Assembly (NCBI RefSeq): GCF_000379525.1
Contig: NZ_KB902463.1
Location: 191 to 47,364 of the forward strand
Direction: 5' to 3'
Origin: Lamprocystis purpurea DSM 4197
GTDB taxonomy: Bacteria > Pseudomonadota > Gammaproteobacteria > Chromatiales > Chromatiaceae
DNA length: 47,174 nucleotides
The notes under the pieces are model-generated. The model ran no database searches, had not been told where the DNA came from, and was given only the letters and a program-made list of their open reading frames with translations. Position 1 is the first letter of the stretch; each line of letters starts with the position of its first letter. The translations under genes and the position numbers were made by a program. Positions 37,547 through 46,602 of the stretch are shown one piece after another.

Positions 37547-39133
37547 ATGACCAATATTCACGCCGACCGCATCCTGATCCTGGACTTCGGCTCGCAGTAC
37601 ACTCAACTGATCGCGCGGCGGGTGCGTGAGTCCGGGGTCTATTGCGAGATCCACCCCTGGGACATCGCGGCGGCAACCATTCGCGGCTTCGCGCCCCGGG
37701 GCGTGATCCTCTCGGGCGGCCCGGAGTCGGTGCACGCGGCCGAGACGCCGCGCGCCGATCCACTGGTTTTCGACCTCAAGGTGCCGGTGCTCGGCATCTG
37801 CTACGGGCTCCAGACGATGACGGCGCAGCTCGGCGGGGAGGTCGCCGCGGCCACCCATCGGGAATACGGCTATGCCCAGGTGCGTGCCCGGGGTCATTCC
37901 CGGCTGCTGCGCGATATCGAAGACCACACGAGCCCAGAAGGCTATGGGCTTCTGGACGTATGGATGAGCCACGGCGACCGCGTGGAATCCCCGCCGCCGG
38001 GGTTTCAGGTCATCGCCGAGACCGCCAATGCCCCGCTGGCCGGCATCGCCGACGAATCCCGCGGGTTCTACGGGCTCCAGTTTCACCCCGAGGTCACCCA
38101 TACCCGCCAGGGCGGACGCATCCTGGAGCGCTTCGTCCACGAAGTCTGCGACTGCGGCAGCCTCTGGACCCCGGGCAACATCATCGCCGACAGCATGGCC
38201 GCCGTGTGCGCCCAGGTCGGCCAGGATCAGGTCCTGCTCGGACTCTCCGGCGGCGTCGACTCCAGCGTGGTCGCCGCCTTGCTGCACCGCGCGATCGGCG
38301 ACCAACTCACCTGTGTCTTCGTCGACAACGGCCTGCTGCGCCTGGGCGAAGGCGATCAGGTCATGGCGACCTTCGCCCGCCACATGGGCGTCAAGGTCAT
38401 CCGGGTCGACGCCGCGGACCGCTTCCTCGACCGGCTTCAGGGGGTCACCGACCCCGAGCAGAAACGCAAGATCATCGGCAACACCTTCATCGAAGTCTTC
38501 GATGACGAGGCCACCCGACTGCGCGACGTGAAATGGCTCGCCCAGGGCACGATCTACCCCGACGTGATCGAATCGGCCGGGGCCCAAGGGGGATCAAGGC
38601 TGGGCAAGGCGAAGGTGATCAAGTCGCATCACAATGTCGGCGGTCTGCCGGAGCACATGAAGCTCAAGCTGGTCGAGCCCCTGCGTGAACTGTTCAAGGA
38701 CGAGGTGCGGCGCATCGGCGTGGAACTCGGCCTGCCCGCGGAAATGGTCTACCGTCATCCCTTCCCTGGTCCCGGCCTGGGTGTGCGTGTCCTGGGCGAA
38801 GTGCACCGGGAATTCGCCGAGACCCTGCGCCGCGCCGACCACATCTTTATCGAAGAACTACACCGGGCCGACCTCTACGACAAGGTCTCGCAAGCGTTTG
38901 CGGTCTTCCTCCCGGTCCGCTCGGTCGGCGTGGTCGGAGACAACCGCCAGTATGCCCACGTCATCGCCTTGCGCGCGGTGGAAACCATCGACTTCATGAC
39001 CGCCCGCTGGGCGCATCTGCCTTACGACTTCCTGGACCTGGTTTGTCGGCGCATCGTCAACGAGGTCCCCGGCGTCTCCCGCGTGGTCTATGACATCACC
39101 GGCAAGCCGCCGGGTACCATTGAGTGGGAGTGA
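37547..39133 (+). CDS. guaA: GMP synthase (glutamine-hydrolysing)
   Basis: Converts XMP to GMP. 528 residues (E. coli 525). The class I glutamine amidotransferase has the nucleophile cysteine in [11 protein letters not shown] near 85 and the His/Glu pair in [10 protein letters not shown] near 182. The ATP pyrophosphatase domain has [17 protein letters not shown] near 234 (PP-loop). The C-terminal dimerisation domain ends [16 protein letters not shown], the family's invariant ending. It lies 82 nt after guaB, separated by the palindrome, and is probably cotranscribed. Confidence 0.97.
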   Translation: MTNIHADRILILDFGSQYTQLIARRVRESGVYCEIHPWDIAAATIRGFAPRGVILSGGPESVHAAETPRADPLVFDLKVPVLGICYGLQTMTAQLGGEVAAATHREYGYAQVRARGHSRLLRDIEDHTSPEGYGLLDVWMSHGDRVESPPPGFQVIAETANAPLAGIADESRGFYGLQFHPEVTHTRQGGRILERFVHEVCDCGSLWTPGNIIADSMAAVCAQVGQDQVLLGLSGGVDSSVVAALLHRAIGDQLTCVFVDNGLLRLGEGDQVMATFARHMGVKVIRVDAADRFLDRLQGVTDPEQKRKIIGNTFIEVFDDEATRLRDVKWLAQGTIYPDVIESAGAQGGSRLGKAKVIKSHHNVGGLPEHMKLKLVEPLRELFKDEVRRIGVELGLPAEMVYRHPFPGPGLGVRVLGEVHREFAETLRRADHIFIEELHRADLYDKVSQAFAVFLPVRSVGVVGDNRQYAHVIALRAVETIDFMTARWAHLPYDFLDLVCRRIVNEVPGVSRVVYDITGKPPGTIEWE

Positions 39134-39165
39134 AAAGAGACAGCAGCCGCAATCACGCGCAATAG

Positions 39166-39960
<795 letters not shown>

Positions 39961-39961
39961 C

Positions 39962-40014
39962 CGCGCGCCGCATCCACCAGGGGTCCCGCGATGCCGCCCA
40001 GATTCGGAATTGCT
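39962..40014. repeat. Second copy of the MITE-like element end, inverted
   Basis: These 53 nt match the reverse complement of 35701-35753 with about four mismatches, including the GCATCCACCAGGG and GGAATTGCTG parts. Only one end is present here; the other end and the internal palindrome are missing, so this is a solo end or truncated copy. It begins immediately after the tadA stop. Confidence 0.7.
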
Positions 40015-40088
40015 GATCGACAAGGCTGCCGCTTGACAGACGCAGTGCGCTTGCATAGCCTGAGTCGATTGACTCGTAGCTCAGCTAC

Positions 40089-40212
40089 CGTGGGAGCGGC
40101 GCTCTCGCCGTGATGGCGCGTCCGGCGTCAGCACTCAGGCGCGGTGTGGAAGGGCCGTGGCTGGCAAGCGCGGAGGTGGCTCCCAGCGTCGCGGCCGGGG
40201 GGCCGCTCCCGC
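40089..40212. repeat. REP-like inverted pair downstream of tadA
   Basis: A left unit beginning CGTGGGAGCGGCG (40089-40118 region) and a right inverted unit GTCGCGGCCGGGGGGCCGCT (40188-40207, plus CCCGC) are diverged members of the family at 39311-39406. With the partial MITE end, they account for most of the 383-nt gap 39961-40343, in which I see no gene. Confidence 0.55.
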
Positions 40213-40343
40213 AAGGGGGTGCAGCGCTAGCGGAGGCACGACCCTAATCACCTATTCTGAAACTCCGGCGCCGGCGCCACCGTTCAGGCGACGGCGCGTC
40301 CTCCGGCAATCCCGCGCCACACGCTACCCCGAATGTCGGTGCC

Positions 40344-43136
40344 ATGGTAATGAACGGCGCAACAGCCAAGAAAGAGCATACCCACACAGGAAGATATCGA
40401 TTGAGCGAGGCCGCCCTCGTGACCACGAGCAGCCAGGCTGGCGAGTTCGGGGTTTCGGCCTACGTCAAGAACCGGCGGACCGGGGCGCTCTATCGTATCG
40501 GGGCGGAGGAACTCTTCCTGCTGAACGGGCTGACTGGGGGGCTGCCGCCCGACGCGCTTGCCTCGCTATTCCAGGCGCGAATGCACCTGACGGTCACCGT
40601 GTCGGTGATCGAGCAGTTCGCCGAACAGATGGTCGAGAAAGGGATCCTCGAGCACGCCGGAGCCACTACCAAGGGGCTCGCACCCACGCTGGAGGACACC
40701 TCAGTTGCTGCGGACGCGGCGCAAGGGCTCGGGGGGACGGCGGCCTGCGACATGGAGTCGGATGATTTCGCCATCGACGCAATGGCGGAGGACGACGAGG
40801 ACGCCCTCGATGTCGACGAGGACGCCCTTGATGTCGATGATGAGGACGACCTCGACGCGCTGGTCTTTGACGGCACGGAGACCAAGGTCGAGACAGCGCC
40901 ACCGCCGGACGCGGGCGGCGCGGCTGGGGCCGCGGGAGCAGCGGAAGCAGCGGAGCAAGATGCGCCGGAAACCGGCACCGGCCCTGCCAATCCCGAGGTT
41001 TCACGGCGCGAGCCGCGGTTTCGTGACGGCACCTCGAAACCCCAGACGCCCAAGGACATGGACGTGCTTCTGTTCGACCCCGGCAGACTGTTGCGGGGGC
41101 TGAACATCGCCTTCGGTCCAGTCGCCCGGGTCCTGTCCGCGCTCACCCTGCCCTTGGGTCTCGTCGCCGTATTGGCGATCTTCCACCGACTGCACGACGT
41201 GGTCGAGACGCTCTTCAGCACCCACCGCATGGTCAGCCTTGCGGGCATACTCGCGATTTCGTTGTTTACGGTCAGCCTTGTATCGCGGCTCGTGGTCGGG
41301 GCCGTTCTGCAACGCGAGGGGGCCGCGGTCAGGCGCTTCGGCATCAGTTTCCTGTTTTTCCTGATCCCGCGCTTCGCAGTCGACATGACTGATCTGTACA
41401 AGCTCGACCGGGAGGGCAAGATGCGTGTCTTCGCCGCCGCCTTGCGCACGCGTTTGCTCTTCTTCGCGCTCGGGACCTTGCTCTGGGCGGCGACGAGACA
41501 GTCGGGCTCGCTGGTATCCGATATCGCGGCGATCGTCGGACAACTCGGACTGTTCTCCTTCTTGATCGCGGCCTTCCCGCTGTTTTCCGGCGAGGGCTAC
41601 CGGCTGATGAGCGCCTATTTCGATCAGCCGAGACTGCGGCAACGATCATTGGCCTACCTCTTCGGGACGGGACGGGCCGACACCGGGCCGGCGAGCGCCA
41701 CTGAACGCTGGGCCTTCGCGCTTTACGGGATTGGCTCGCTCCTGACCACGGCCTTCGTCGCCACGCTTCTGGTGGCCTACACATCCACTGCACTGGAGGG
41801 TCGTTTCGGCGGGACCGGGGTGGCGATATTTTTCGGGCTGTTTGCGCTGATCGTCGCCTGGTATATCGTTACCCGCAGGCGCGGCAAGAGGTTGCGCGAG
41901 CACATCGTCACCGAATTGGTGGCCAAGCGGAAGGCGCAGTCGGGAAACAGAACCAACCCCGTGAGCCAGGTCCGACAACTTCTCGTGCCCGCCGGCGAGC
42001 GGGCGCCGCAGCCCCGCACCACGCTCCCCGGCTCGTTCCCGCCAGGAGGGCGGCAGACCTACCGTCCGCTGCCGAGCATCTATGGCGACTATGCCCCCCA
42101 TGTGCGCCGCAACCGTTGGATTCGGCGCGGGATCTTGTTGGCGTTGCTGGCCGGCGCAGTCTATGTCGCCTTCCTCCCCTACCACTACGAAACCGGCGGT
42201 GATGTCGTGATCCTCGCCGACAACCGGGTTCAGGTTGTGGCCCAGGTGCCCAACGAGATCGCCGAAGTCGTGGTCAACGAGGGCGATATCGTCCAGAAGG
42301 GAGACCTTTTGGCCACCCAGATCAACATCCGCGAGACCCACGCGCTCGAGGTCTCCAAGGCCGATCTGGCGAAGGCACGCGCGAATCTGCAACAACTGCG
42401 CGACGGGGCCACGCCGGAGGAAATCCGCGTTGCCGAAGAACAAGCAGAGCGCTATCGGGTCGCCCTTCCCTTCCTCAAGTCCGAATACGAGCGCGCAATG
42501 ACGCTGGGCGCGCGGGGGACGATGTCGCTCTCGCAGAAAGAGCGGACCATCAACGATTACGAAACCGGCAAGGCCGACCTACGCTCTGCCGAGGCGTCTC
42601 TCGAAAGGGTTCGCGCTCAGGCTCGGGACACCGAAATCGCAATCGCCCAGGCCGACGTAGACCGCCTGGAATCCGATGTGGCCTACGACGAAATCAAGTT
42701 GAACGCCACGCGGATGGTCGCGCCCGTCTCCGGCCGGGTCGTATTCGACGGCGATGAGCCGGTGCCAGGCAAATACCTCGACATCGGCGATCTGCTGATG
42801 GAGATCGAGGATCACACCGTCGCACGCGCCGAAATCAAGGTGCCCGAGGCCGATGTCGGCCTGATCCGGGTCGGTGAGCACGTTCGACTCAAGGCCTGGG
42901 CATGGCCCGAAGAGGAGCATATCGGCGTCGTCTCTGCGATCGCGCCGGTGGCCGAGACCAAGGAGTTTGGTCAAGTCGTCCGTATAAGGACCTCGCTACC
43001 GAACGAAAACGGTCTCTTCCGCCCCGGCATGACTGGCTATGCTAAAATAGAAGGCGCTCAGATGCCTAGCTGGCAAGCCTTTTCCCGCGTCTTCGTGCGT
43101 TTCTTCCTGATCGAGGTCTGGGGCTGGATCCCATAA
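40344..43136 (+). CDS. PqqD-like / inactive site-2-protease-like / HlyD fusion protein
   Basis: 930 residues. Residues 17-100 resemble the PqqD-like N-terminus of peptide-associated M50 proteins (YVKNRRTGALYRIGAEELFL, then QFAEQMVEKGILE). About 103-245 is an acidic Asp/Glu then Ala/Gly-rich linker. About 248-540 is a multi-span membrane domain aligned with M50 site-2 proteases (GAAVRRFGISFLFFLIPRFA, VDMTDLYKL, FPLFSGEGYRLMSAYFDQP). The HExxH expected just before AAVRRFG is absent (LVVGAVLQREG), and the usual LDGY is SGEGY, so it is predicted non-proteolytic. A final span near 595 leads to an HlyD adaptor: lipoyl-like half ETGGDVVILADNRVQVVAQV, coiled coil and RMVAPVSGRVVFDG. I infer an inner-membrane export adaptor that may read a peptide leader. 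No ABC ATPase is in the window. Confidence 0.8.
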   Translation: MVMNGATAKKEHTHTGRYRLSEAALVTTSSQAGEFGVSAYVKNRRTGALYRIGAEELFLLNGLTGGLPPDALASLFQARMHLTVTVSVIEQFAEQMVEKGILEHAGATTKGLAPTLEDTSVAADAAQGLGGTAACDMESDDFAIDAMAEDDEDALDVDEDALDVDDEDDLDALVFDGTETKVETAPPPDAGGAAGAAGAAEAAEQDAPETGTGPANPEVSRREPRFRDGTSKPQTPKDMDVLLFDPGRLLRGLNIAFGPVARVLSALTLPLGLVAVLAIFHRLHDVVETLFSTHRMVSLAGILAISLFTVSLVSRLVVGAVLQREGAAVRRFGISFLFFLIPRFAVDMTDLYKLDREGKMRVFAAALRTRLLFFALGTLLWAATRQSGSLVSDIAAIVGQLGLFSFLIAAFPLFSGEGYRLMSAYFDQPRLRQRSLAYLFGTGRADTGPASATERWAFALYGIGSLLTTAFVATLLVAYTSTALEGRFGGTGVAIFFGLFALIVAWYIVTRRRGKRLREHIVTELVAKRKAQSGNRTNPVSQVRQLLVPAGERAPQPRTTLPGSFPPGGRQTYRPLPSIYGDYAPHVRRNRWIRRGILLALLAGAVYVAFLPYHYETGGDVVILADNRVQVVAQVPNEIAEVVVNEGDIVQKGDLLATQINIRETHALEVSKADLAKARANLQQLRDGATPEEIRVAEEQAERYRVALPFLKSEYERAMTLGARGTMSLSQKERTINDYETGKADLRSAEASLERVRAQARDTEIAIAQADVDRLESDVAYDEIKLNATRMVAPVSGRVVFDGDEPVPGKYLDIGDLLMEIEDHTVARAEIKVPEADVGLIRVGEHVRLKAWAWPEEEHIGVVSAIAPVAETKEFGQVVRIRTSLPNENGLFRPGMTGYAKIEGAQMPSWQAFSRVFVRFFLIEVWGWIP

Positions 43137-43144
43137 ACCGCCCG

Positions 43145-43163
43145 TCGGCTTTGGCCGATTTTT
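43145..43163 (+). terminator. Small intrinsic terminator after the HlyD fusion gene
   Basis: TCGGC-TTTG-GCCGA followed by five T, 8 nt after the stop codon. The stem is only 5 bp, so termination is probably partial. It stands directly before the damaged repeat-gene copy. Confidence 0.5.
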
Positions 43164-43181
43164 GAAAAGGGTCAGGATCAA

Positions 43182-43316
43182 ACGAAGAACGACACGCCTG
43201 CATCTTCCGTTCGCGACATCGACCCGATTGATCTGGAGGCGCTCCAAGAGGGCAATGCCGGTGAGGGCCGCGTCGGGTTTGACAACCCCAACGATCAGGG
43301 CGACACTGGCGCTTAG
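43182..43316 (+). pseudogene. Start-less copy of the glycine-rich repeat gene
   Basis: The frame reads (ACG)KNDTPASSVRDIDPIDLEAL followed by QEGNAGEGRVGFDNPNDQGD and then TAG at 43314-43316. It is nearly the same as residues 1-44 of the intact gene at 46603. The ATG is ACG here (43182-43184), the SD-like GGGTCAGGA is altered from GGGTGAGGA, and a stop replaces the codon where the repeats would begin. Homology continues weakly to about 43336 and then ends. It is a truncated duplicate, probably not translated. Confidence 0.75.
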
Positions 43317-43330
43317 GGTCGATCAGGGGT

Positions 43331-43552
43331 TTGGCGAGCGTCAAGGAAGAGCAGTTGAAGGAGGTCAGTGGGGGGACCACGCGGTGCGGGGTCTCAGGGC
43401 GGCAATCCGGCGCTGCGGCGGGCATTCTTCCTCAAGATACTGATGAGGCGGCGGTTTGGCCTTGGTGCCAGCACGCAACAGGTGTGAATGCTCGGGCCGA
43501 TGATGATCGCCAATGGGCCGCAGGTGGCAGCCCTCACCCAGTCCGGATCTAG
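43331..43552 (+). CDS. Possible double-glycine-leader peptide (relic or short precursor)
   Basis: The frame from TTG 43331 reads ASVKEEQLKEVSGGTTRCGVSG, then an Ala/Gly/Trp/His-containing tail ending at TAG 43550-43552. QLKEVSGG fits the double-glycine leader pattern of bacteriocin and peptide precursors (Leu at -7, Val at -4, Gly-Gly at -2/-1). The core would be about 58 residues with two Cys. There is no convincing ribosome binding site, and the leader begins exactly where the repeat-gene copy stops matching, so it may be a fused fragment. Another frame over the same DNA (NPALRRAFFLKILMRRRFGL) also looks protein-like, which adds doubt. Present as candidate only. Confidence 0.3.
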   Translation: MASVKEEQLKEVSGGTTRCGVSGRQSGAAAGILPQDTDEAAVWPWCQHATGVNARADDDRQWAAGGSPHPVRI

Positions 43553-43667
43553 AGGTCGCTCGATGTTGAACCCGTTCTTCGATGACAGCGAGATGAGCGA
43601 CAGCCCGGCCGCGGTGTTTCGGCTTGCGATTCTCGCACCTGCATCAGGCCTGGCCGGACCGGCTTAA
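43488..43667 (+). CDS. Short ORF, 59 residues, upstream of the sulfotransferase
   Basis: MLGPMMIANGPQVAALTQSG continuing to MLNPFFDDSEMSDSPAAVFR and ending GLAGPA at TAA 43665-43667. AGGTG lies 5 nt upstream of the ATG, and the sulfotransferase starts 12 nt after the stop. It could be a small coupled gene or the end of a decayed one, since the same frame is open upstream of a TGA at 43485-43487. I do not recognise a family. It overlaps the double-glycine candidate in another frame, so at most one of them is real over 43488-43552. Confidence 0.3.
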   Translation: MLGPMMIANGPQVAALTQSGSRGRSMLNPFFDDSEMSDSPAAVFRLAILAPASGLAGPA

Positions 43668-43679
43668 GGGACGACGACC

Positions 43680-46169
43680 ATGCGCGAACCGTTGTTCATT
43701 CTGGGTCCCGGACGGTCATTCACCTCGGTCATCGGCTCCATGATCGGCCAGCACCCCGATCTTTTCGGACTACCCGAAACCAACCTCGCCACGGCCGAGA
43801 CGGTGGGGCAATGGTACGGCGGCACCCTTCCGGGGATAAAGCCGCGTCGCTCGGGGGCGTTGCGGTTGTTGGCGCACCTGCATCATGGCGTTCAGAGCGC
43901 TGAGGCGGTGGACGAGGTCGCTGCCTGGCTGCTCAGTCGCCCAGGGATGACCACGGCAGAACTTTACGAGCATGTCGAGCGTCTCGTCACGCCTCGGCGG
44001 CTGGTGGACAAGAGCCCGCGGCACGTCATAACCGATGTCTGTCTGGCACGGCTTCCCCGGATCGCGCCCACGGCGAAATACCTGCGCATCGTGCGCCATC
44101 CCTATTCCAACGGCAAGTCGATCGTCGCCACCGGCTGGTACTTGGACGGACTGCGGGCCTGGAGCGGCAGATCCTGGGACCGGCGCACCGATCCGCCGAC
44201 GTTGGACCCACAGTTCCATTGGATTGACCTTCATGAGCGGATCGACCGCTTCTTCGCCTCTCTGCCATCCGACGCCTGCCGCACCGTTCGGGGTGAGGAC
44301 CTGTTGGCTAATCCCAGGCCGGTTCTAAGACAGATTGCCCGGTGGTTGGAAATCGACGAGTCCGACCTCGCTATCGAGGCGATGCTGCATCCCGAGCGAT
44401 CCCCTTTTGCAAGCAAGGGGCCGCCCAATGCGGAGTACGGCAACGATCCGAGCTTCCTCGAAAGCCCGGCTCTGCGCGCCTTCACCCCGCCAAAGGTGCC
44501 GCTGTCGGGCCGGCTGCCCTGGAGGGGGGATGGCGAGGGTTTCACCGCGCAGGTGATCGCCCGCGCCCGCGAGTTCGGCTATACCGACGAGCCGCTGCCA
44601 ATGCCGCGTTTGCCCGAGGGCTTCGACGGCAGCCGGGGCCGGCTGATGGCGATTGAGCCCGACGGCCAGGGCTTCCCGATGGCTCATGGTAATCTGCTGG
44701 ACAATTCCTGCATCGCGCTATCTCCGCTACGCGCCGTCTCTTCCGTAAAGACCCTGCCCGGTCCCGCATATGGGGGCGGCAATTTCGGGGCCTTCACCGC
44801 CTCCGACTATGCGGTCGGGGTCTTCGACAGCCCGCGCGAGCCGGCACTCGTGGGCATCGATTTGAAAACCGGTGCGCTGCGGTGGCAATCCGAGTTGGGT
44901 CTGCTGCCGAAGTTGCGCGATGACCTGAAGGGACGGTTTGTCGGTGGGCTCCTGCTTGTACGGCTTTATTTCGAGAATGGCGCCCCCTTGCGGTGCATCT
45001 TTGCCGGCAACCGCGCGGAGATCGTCTGCCTCGACCTTGACGGCACCCCTGTCTGGCGGCGGGACACACGCGACATCGTACGCTCTCACGGCAGCACGGC
45101 ACGCGCGCACGGCACCCCGCGCTGCCTGCGTTATACCGCCGACAATGCGCTTATCTACGGCTCGCGCAACGGGTACGTAGGCAAACTCGACCTACTGACG
45201 GGCCGGACCATCGATATCGCGGACCTCTCGACGACTGTCGATCACGCCGGGGACCGCGTCTGCGGACATTTCGATGTCCGACAGTCCATTATCGTTGCCG
45301 GAGACTTCGCCTATTTCCAGGCAAAGTTTACCGCCGAGCGAGAGGTCACCGCGCCCGAGTCGCTGCCGACCGCGTTGTTCAGACTGCGCGTGGCGCACAA
45401 TCCCGATGGCCGCATCGAGCGGATGCCCGACCAGGTCTCGGAGGCGACGGTGCCGACCTATGTCACCATCGGCTCGGTGGGCGACCGCAGGGTGGGTGGC
45501 TCCCCTTCGGCACGACGGCGCGAGGACGGGCAGCTGGTGATCTTCACCAATGAATTTGCCGAGGATGCGGTCCCGCCGGGCGGCCTGGGCACGGTCTTCC
45601 AGTACTGCGGTATCCGCGACCAGGGCACGCGGTTGCTTCTGCAGTGGCGCTGTCGCGTGCATCATCCGGTGGATGCCAAGGTGACCACAGCCCCCGCCGT
45701 CGACGAGCCCACCGACACGTTGATCGCCACCCACCGCTTCGCGATGCTCCTCTTTGCTCGGGCATCATGGCGAGAGGGTGAGATCGAGCCCGACCTGGTT
45801 GTGGATGCGCTCGACTGTCTGGCCCCAGAGGTTCGCGCGCGGGCGACGGCGGCGGAATTCTCCAGTCCCATCAGCATCGCACGCGATGCCGGGGCAGCGG
45901 ATTTCGTCGCGTTCGTGGGCCTTGCGGTCTGGACTCCCTGGACCGACCGCAGCTATGCGTTTCTCAGCGCGTTGGAAGTTCGCACGGAGCCGGCGCCTTC
46001 CGTCACGCCGCTCTGGAGTCGCTCGATCGTTGTCGATAAGTCGGGTAACGCCCTGCCGGCGGCGCGCTCCTTTGCCCAGCCCGCGCTATTTGCACTTCAG
46101 GAGCCGGGGGGGATGCGCCCGGGCCTCATCATGGGCACGATGATGGATGGGCCGACGATCTTTTGCTAG
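43680..46169 (+). CDS. Sulfotransferase fused to a predicted beta-propeller domain
   Basis: 829 residues; AAGGGA lies upstream of the ATG. Residues 1-300 are a PAPS-dependent sulfotransferase: the 5'-phosphosulfate loop LFILGPGRSFTSVIGSMIGQ at 5-24, LVDKSPRHV near 105 and the 3'-phosphate site KYLRIVRHPYSNGKSIV near 133-149. The domain keeps the Arg and Ser of the RxPxxxxxS pattern. Residues about 340-829 are beta-rich with PQQ/WD-like blades (VGIDLKTGALRWQSELG, IVCLDLDGTPVWRRDTRD, YGSRNGYVGKLDLLTGRT), suggesting a propeller. There is no signal peptide or membrane span. It would move a sulfuryl group from PAPS to an unknown acceptor: a sugar, a lipid or the neighbouring repeat peptide (inference). 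The fusion is unusual in my experience. Confidence 0.75.
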   Translation: MREPLFILGPGRSFTSVIGSMIGQHPDLFGLPETNLATAETVGQWYGGTLPGIKPRRSGALRLLAHLHHGVQSAEAVDEVAAWLLSRPGMTTAELYEHVERLVTPRRLVDKSPRHVITDVCLARLPRIAPTAKYLRIVRHPYSNGKSIVATGWYLDGLRAWSGRSWDRRTDPPTLDPQFHWIDLHERIDRFFASLPSDACRTVRGEDLLANPRPVLRQIARWLEIDESDLAIEAMLHPERSPFASKGPPNAEYGNDPSFLESPALRAFTPPKVPLSGRLPWRGDGEGFTAQVIARAREFGYTDEPLPMPRLPEGFDGSRGRLMAIEPDGQGFPMAHGNLLDNSCIALSPLRAVSSVKTLPGPAYGGGNFGAFTASDYAVGVFDSPREPALVGIDLKTGALRWQSELGLLPKLRDDLKGRFVGGLLLVRLYFENGAPLRCIFAGNRAEIVCLDLDGTPVWRRDTRDIVRSHGSTARAHGTPRCLRYTADNALIYGSRNGYVGKLDLLTGRTIDIADLSTTVDHAGDRVCGHFDVRQSIIVAGDFAYFQAKFTAEREVTAPESLPTALFRLRVAHNPDGRIERMPDQVSEATVPTYVTIGSVGDRRVGGSPSARRREDGQLVIFTNEFAEDAVPPGGLGTVFQYCGIRDQGTRLLLQWRCRVHHPVDAKVTTAPAVDEPTDTLIATHRFAMLLFARASWREGEIEPDLVVDALDCLAPEVRARATAAEFSSPISIARDAGAADFVAFVGLAVWTPWTDRSYAFLSALEVRTEPAPSVTPLWSRSIVVDKSGNALPAARSFAQPALFALQEPGGMRPGLIMGTMMDGPTIFC

Positions 46170-46370
46170 CACCGCAACAGCGGCCTGCCCGGCCGATGAC
46201 CCTGGCGCCTGCCTTGATCTCCCGATTGACCATGAAGCATGACCGCGTAGCCTCAGTCACAGCGCGGACTGGCGGGGTTAGCGAAAGTTAACGTTCGCAC
46301 GAGGGAGTAGACACCGCGGCGCCGCAGTCACGTGGTTCGATCAGGCTGCCGCCGCGGTCCGACGACACAG

Positions 46371-46492
46371 CGAGATCGCAATAGCCCAGGCCGACGTAGA
46401 CCACCTGGAATCCGAGGTGGCCTACGACGAATTCAAGTTGAACGCCACTCGGATGGTCGCACCCGTCTCCGGCCGGGTCGTATTCGACGGCG
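46371..46492 (+). repeat. 122-bp duplicate of the HlyD coding region
   Basis: Matches 42632-42753 in the HlyD fusion gene with seven mismatches, keeping the same codon phase (IAIAQADVDHLESEVAYDEF and RMVAPVSGRVVFDG). The remainder of the HlyD 3' end is missing after it. The phase runs open through to the ATG of the repeat gene at 46603. The flanks 46170-46370 and 46493-46602 show no other gene. Confidence 0.9.
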
Positions 46493-46602
46493 CTGTCTGC
46501 TTAGGGACACAAAGCCGGGGCACGCTACAAAATCCCAGATACGCAGAGCGCTGCCGCTTTGTTATCCTTCTGGGCAGACTTTTGAAAAAGGGTGAGGATC
46601 AA

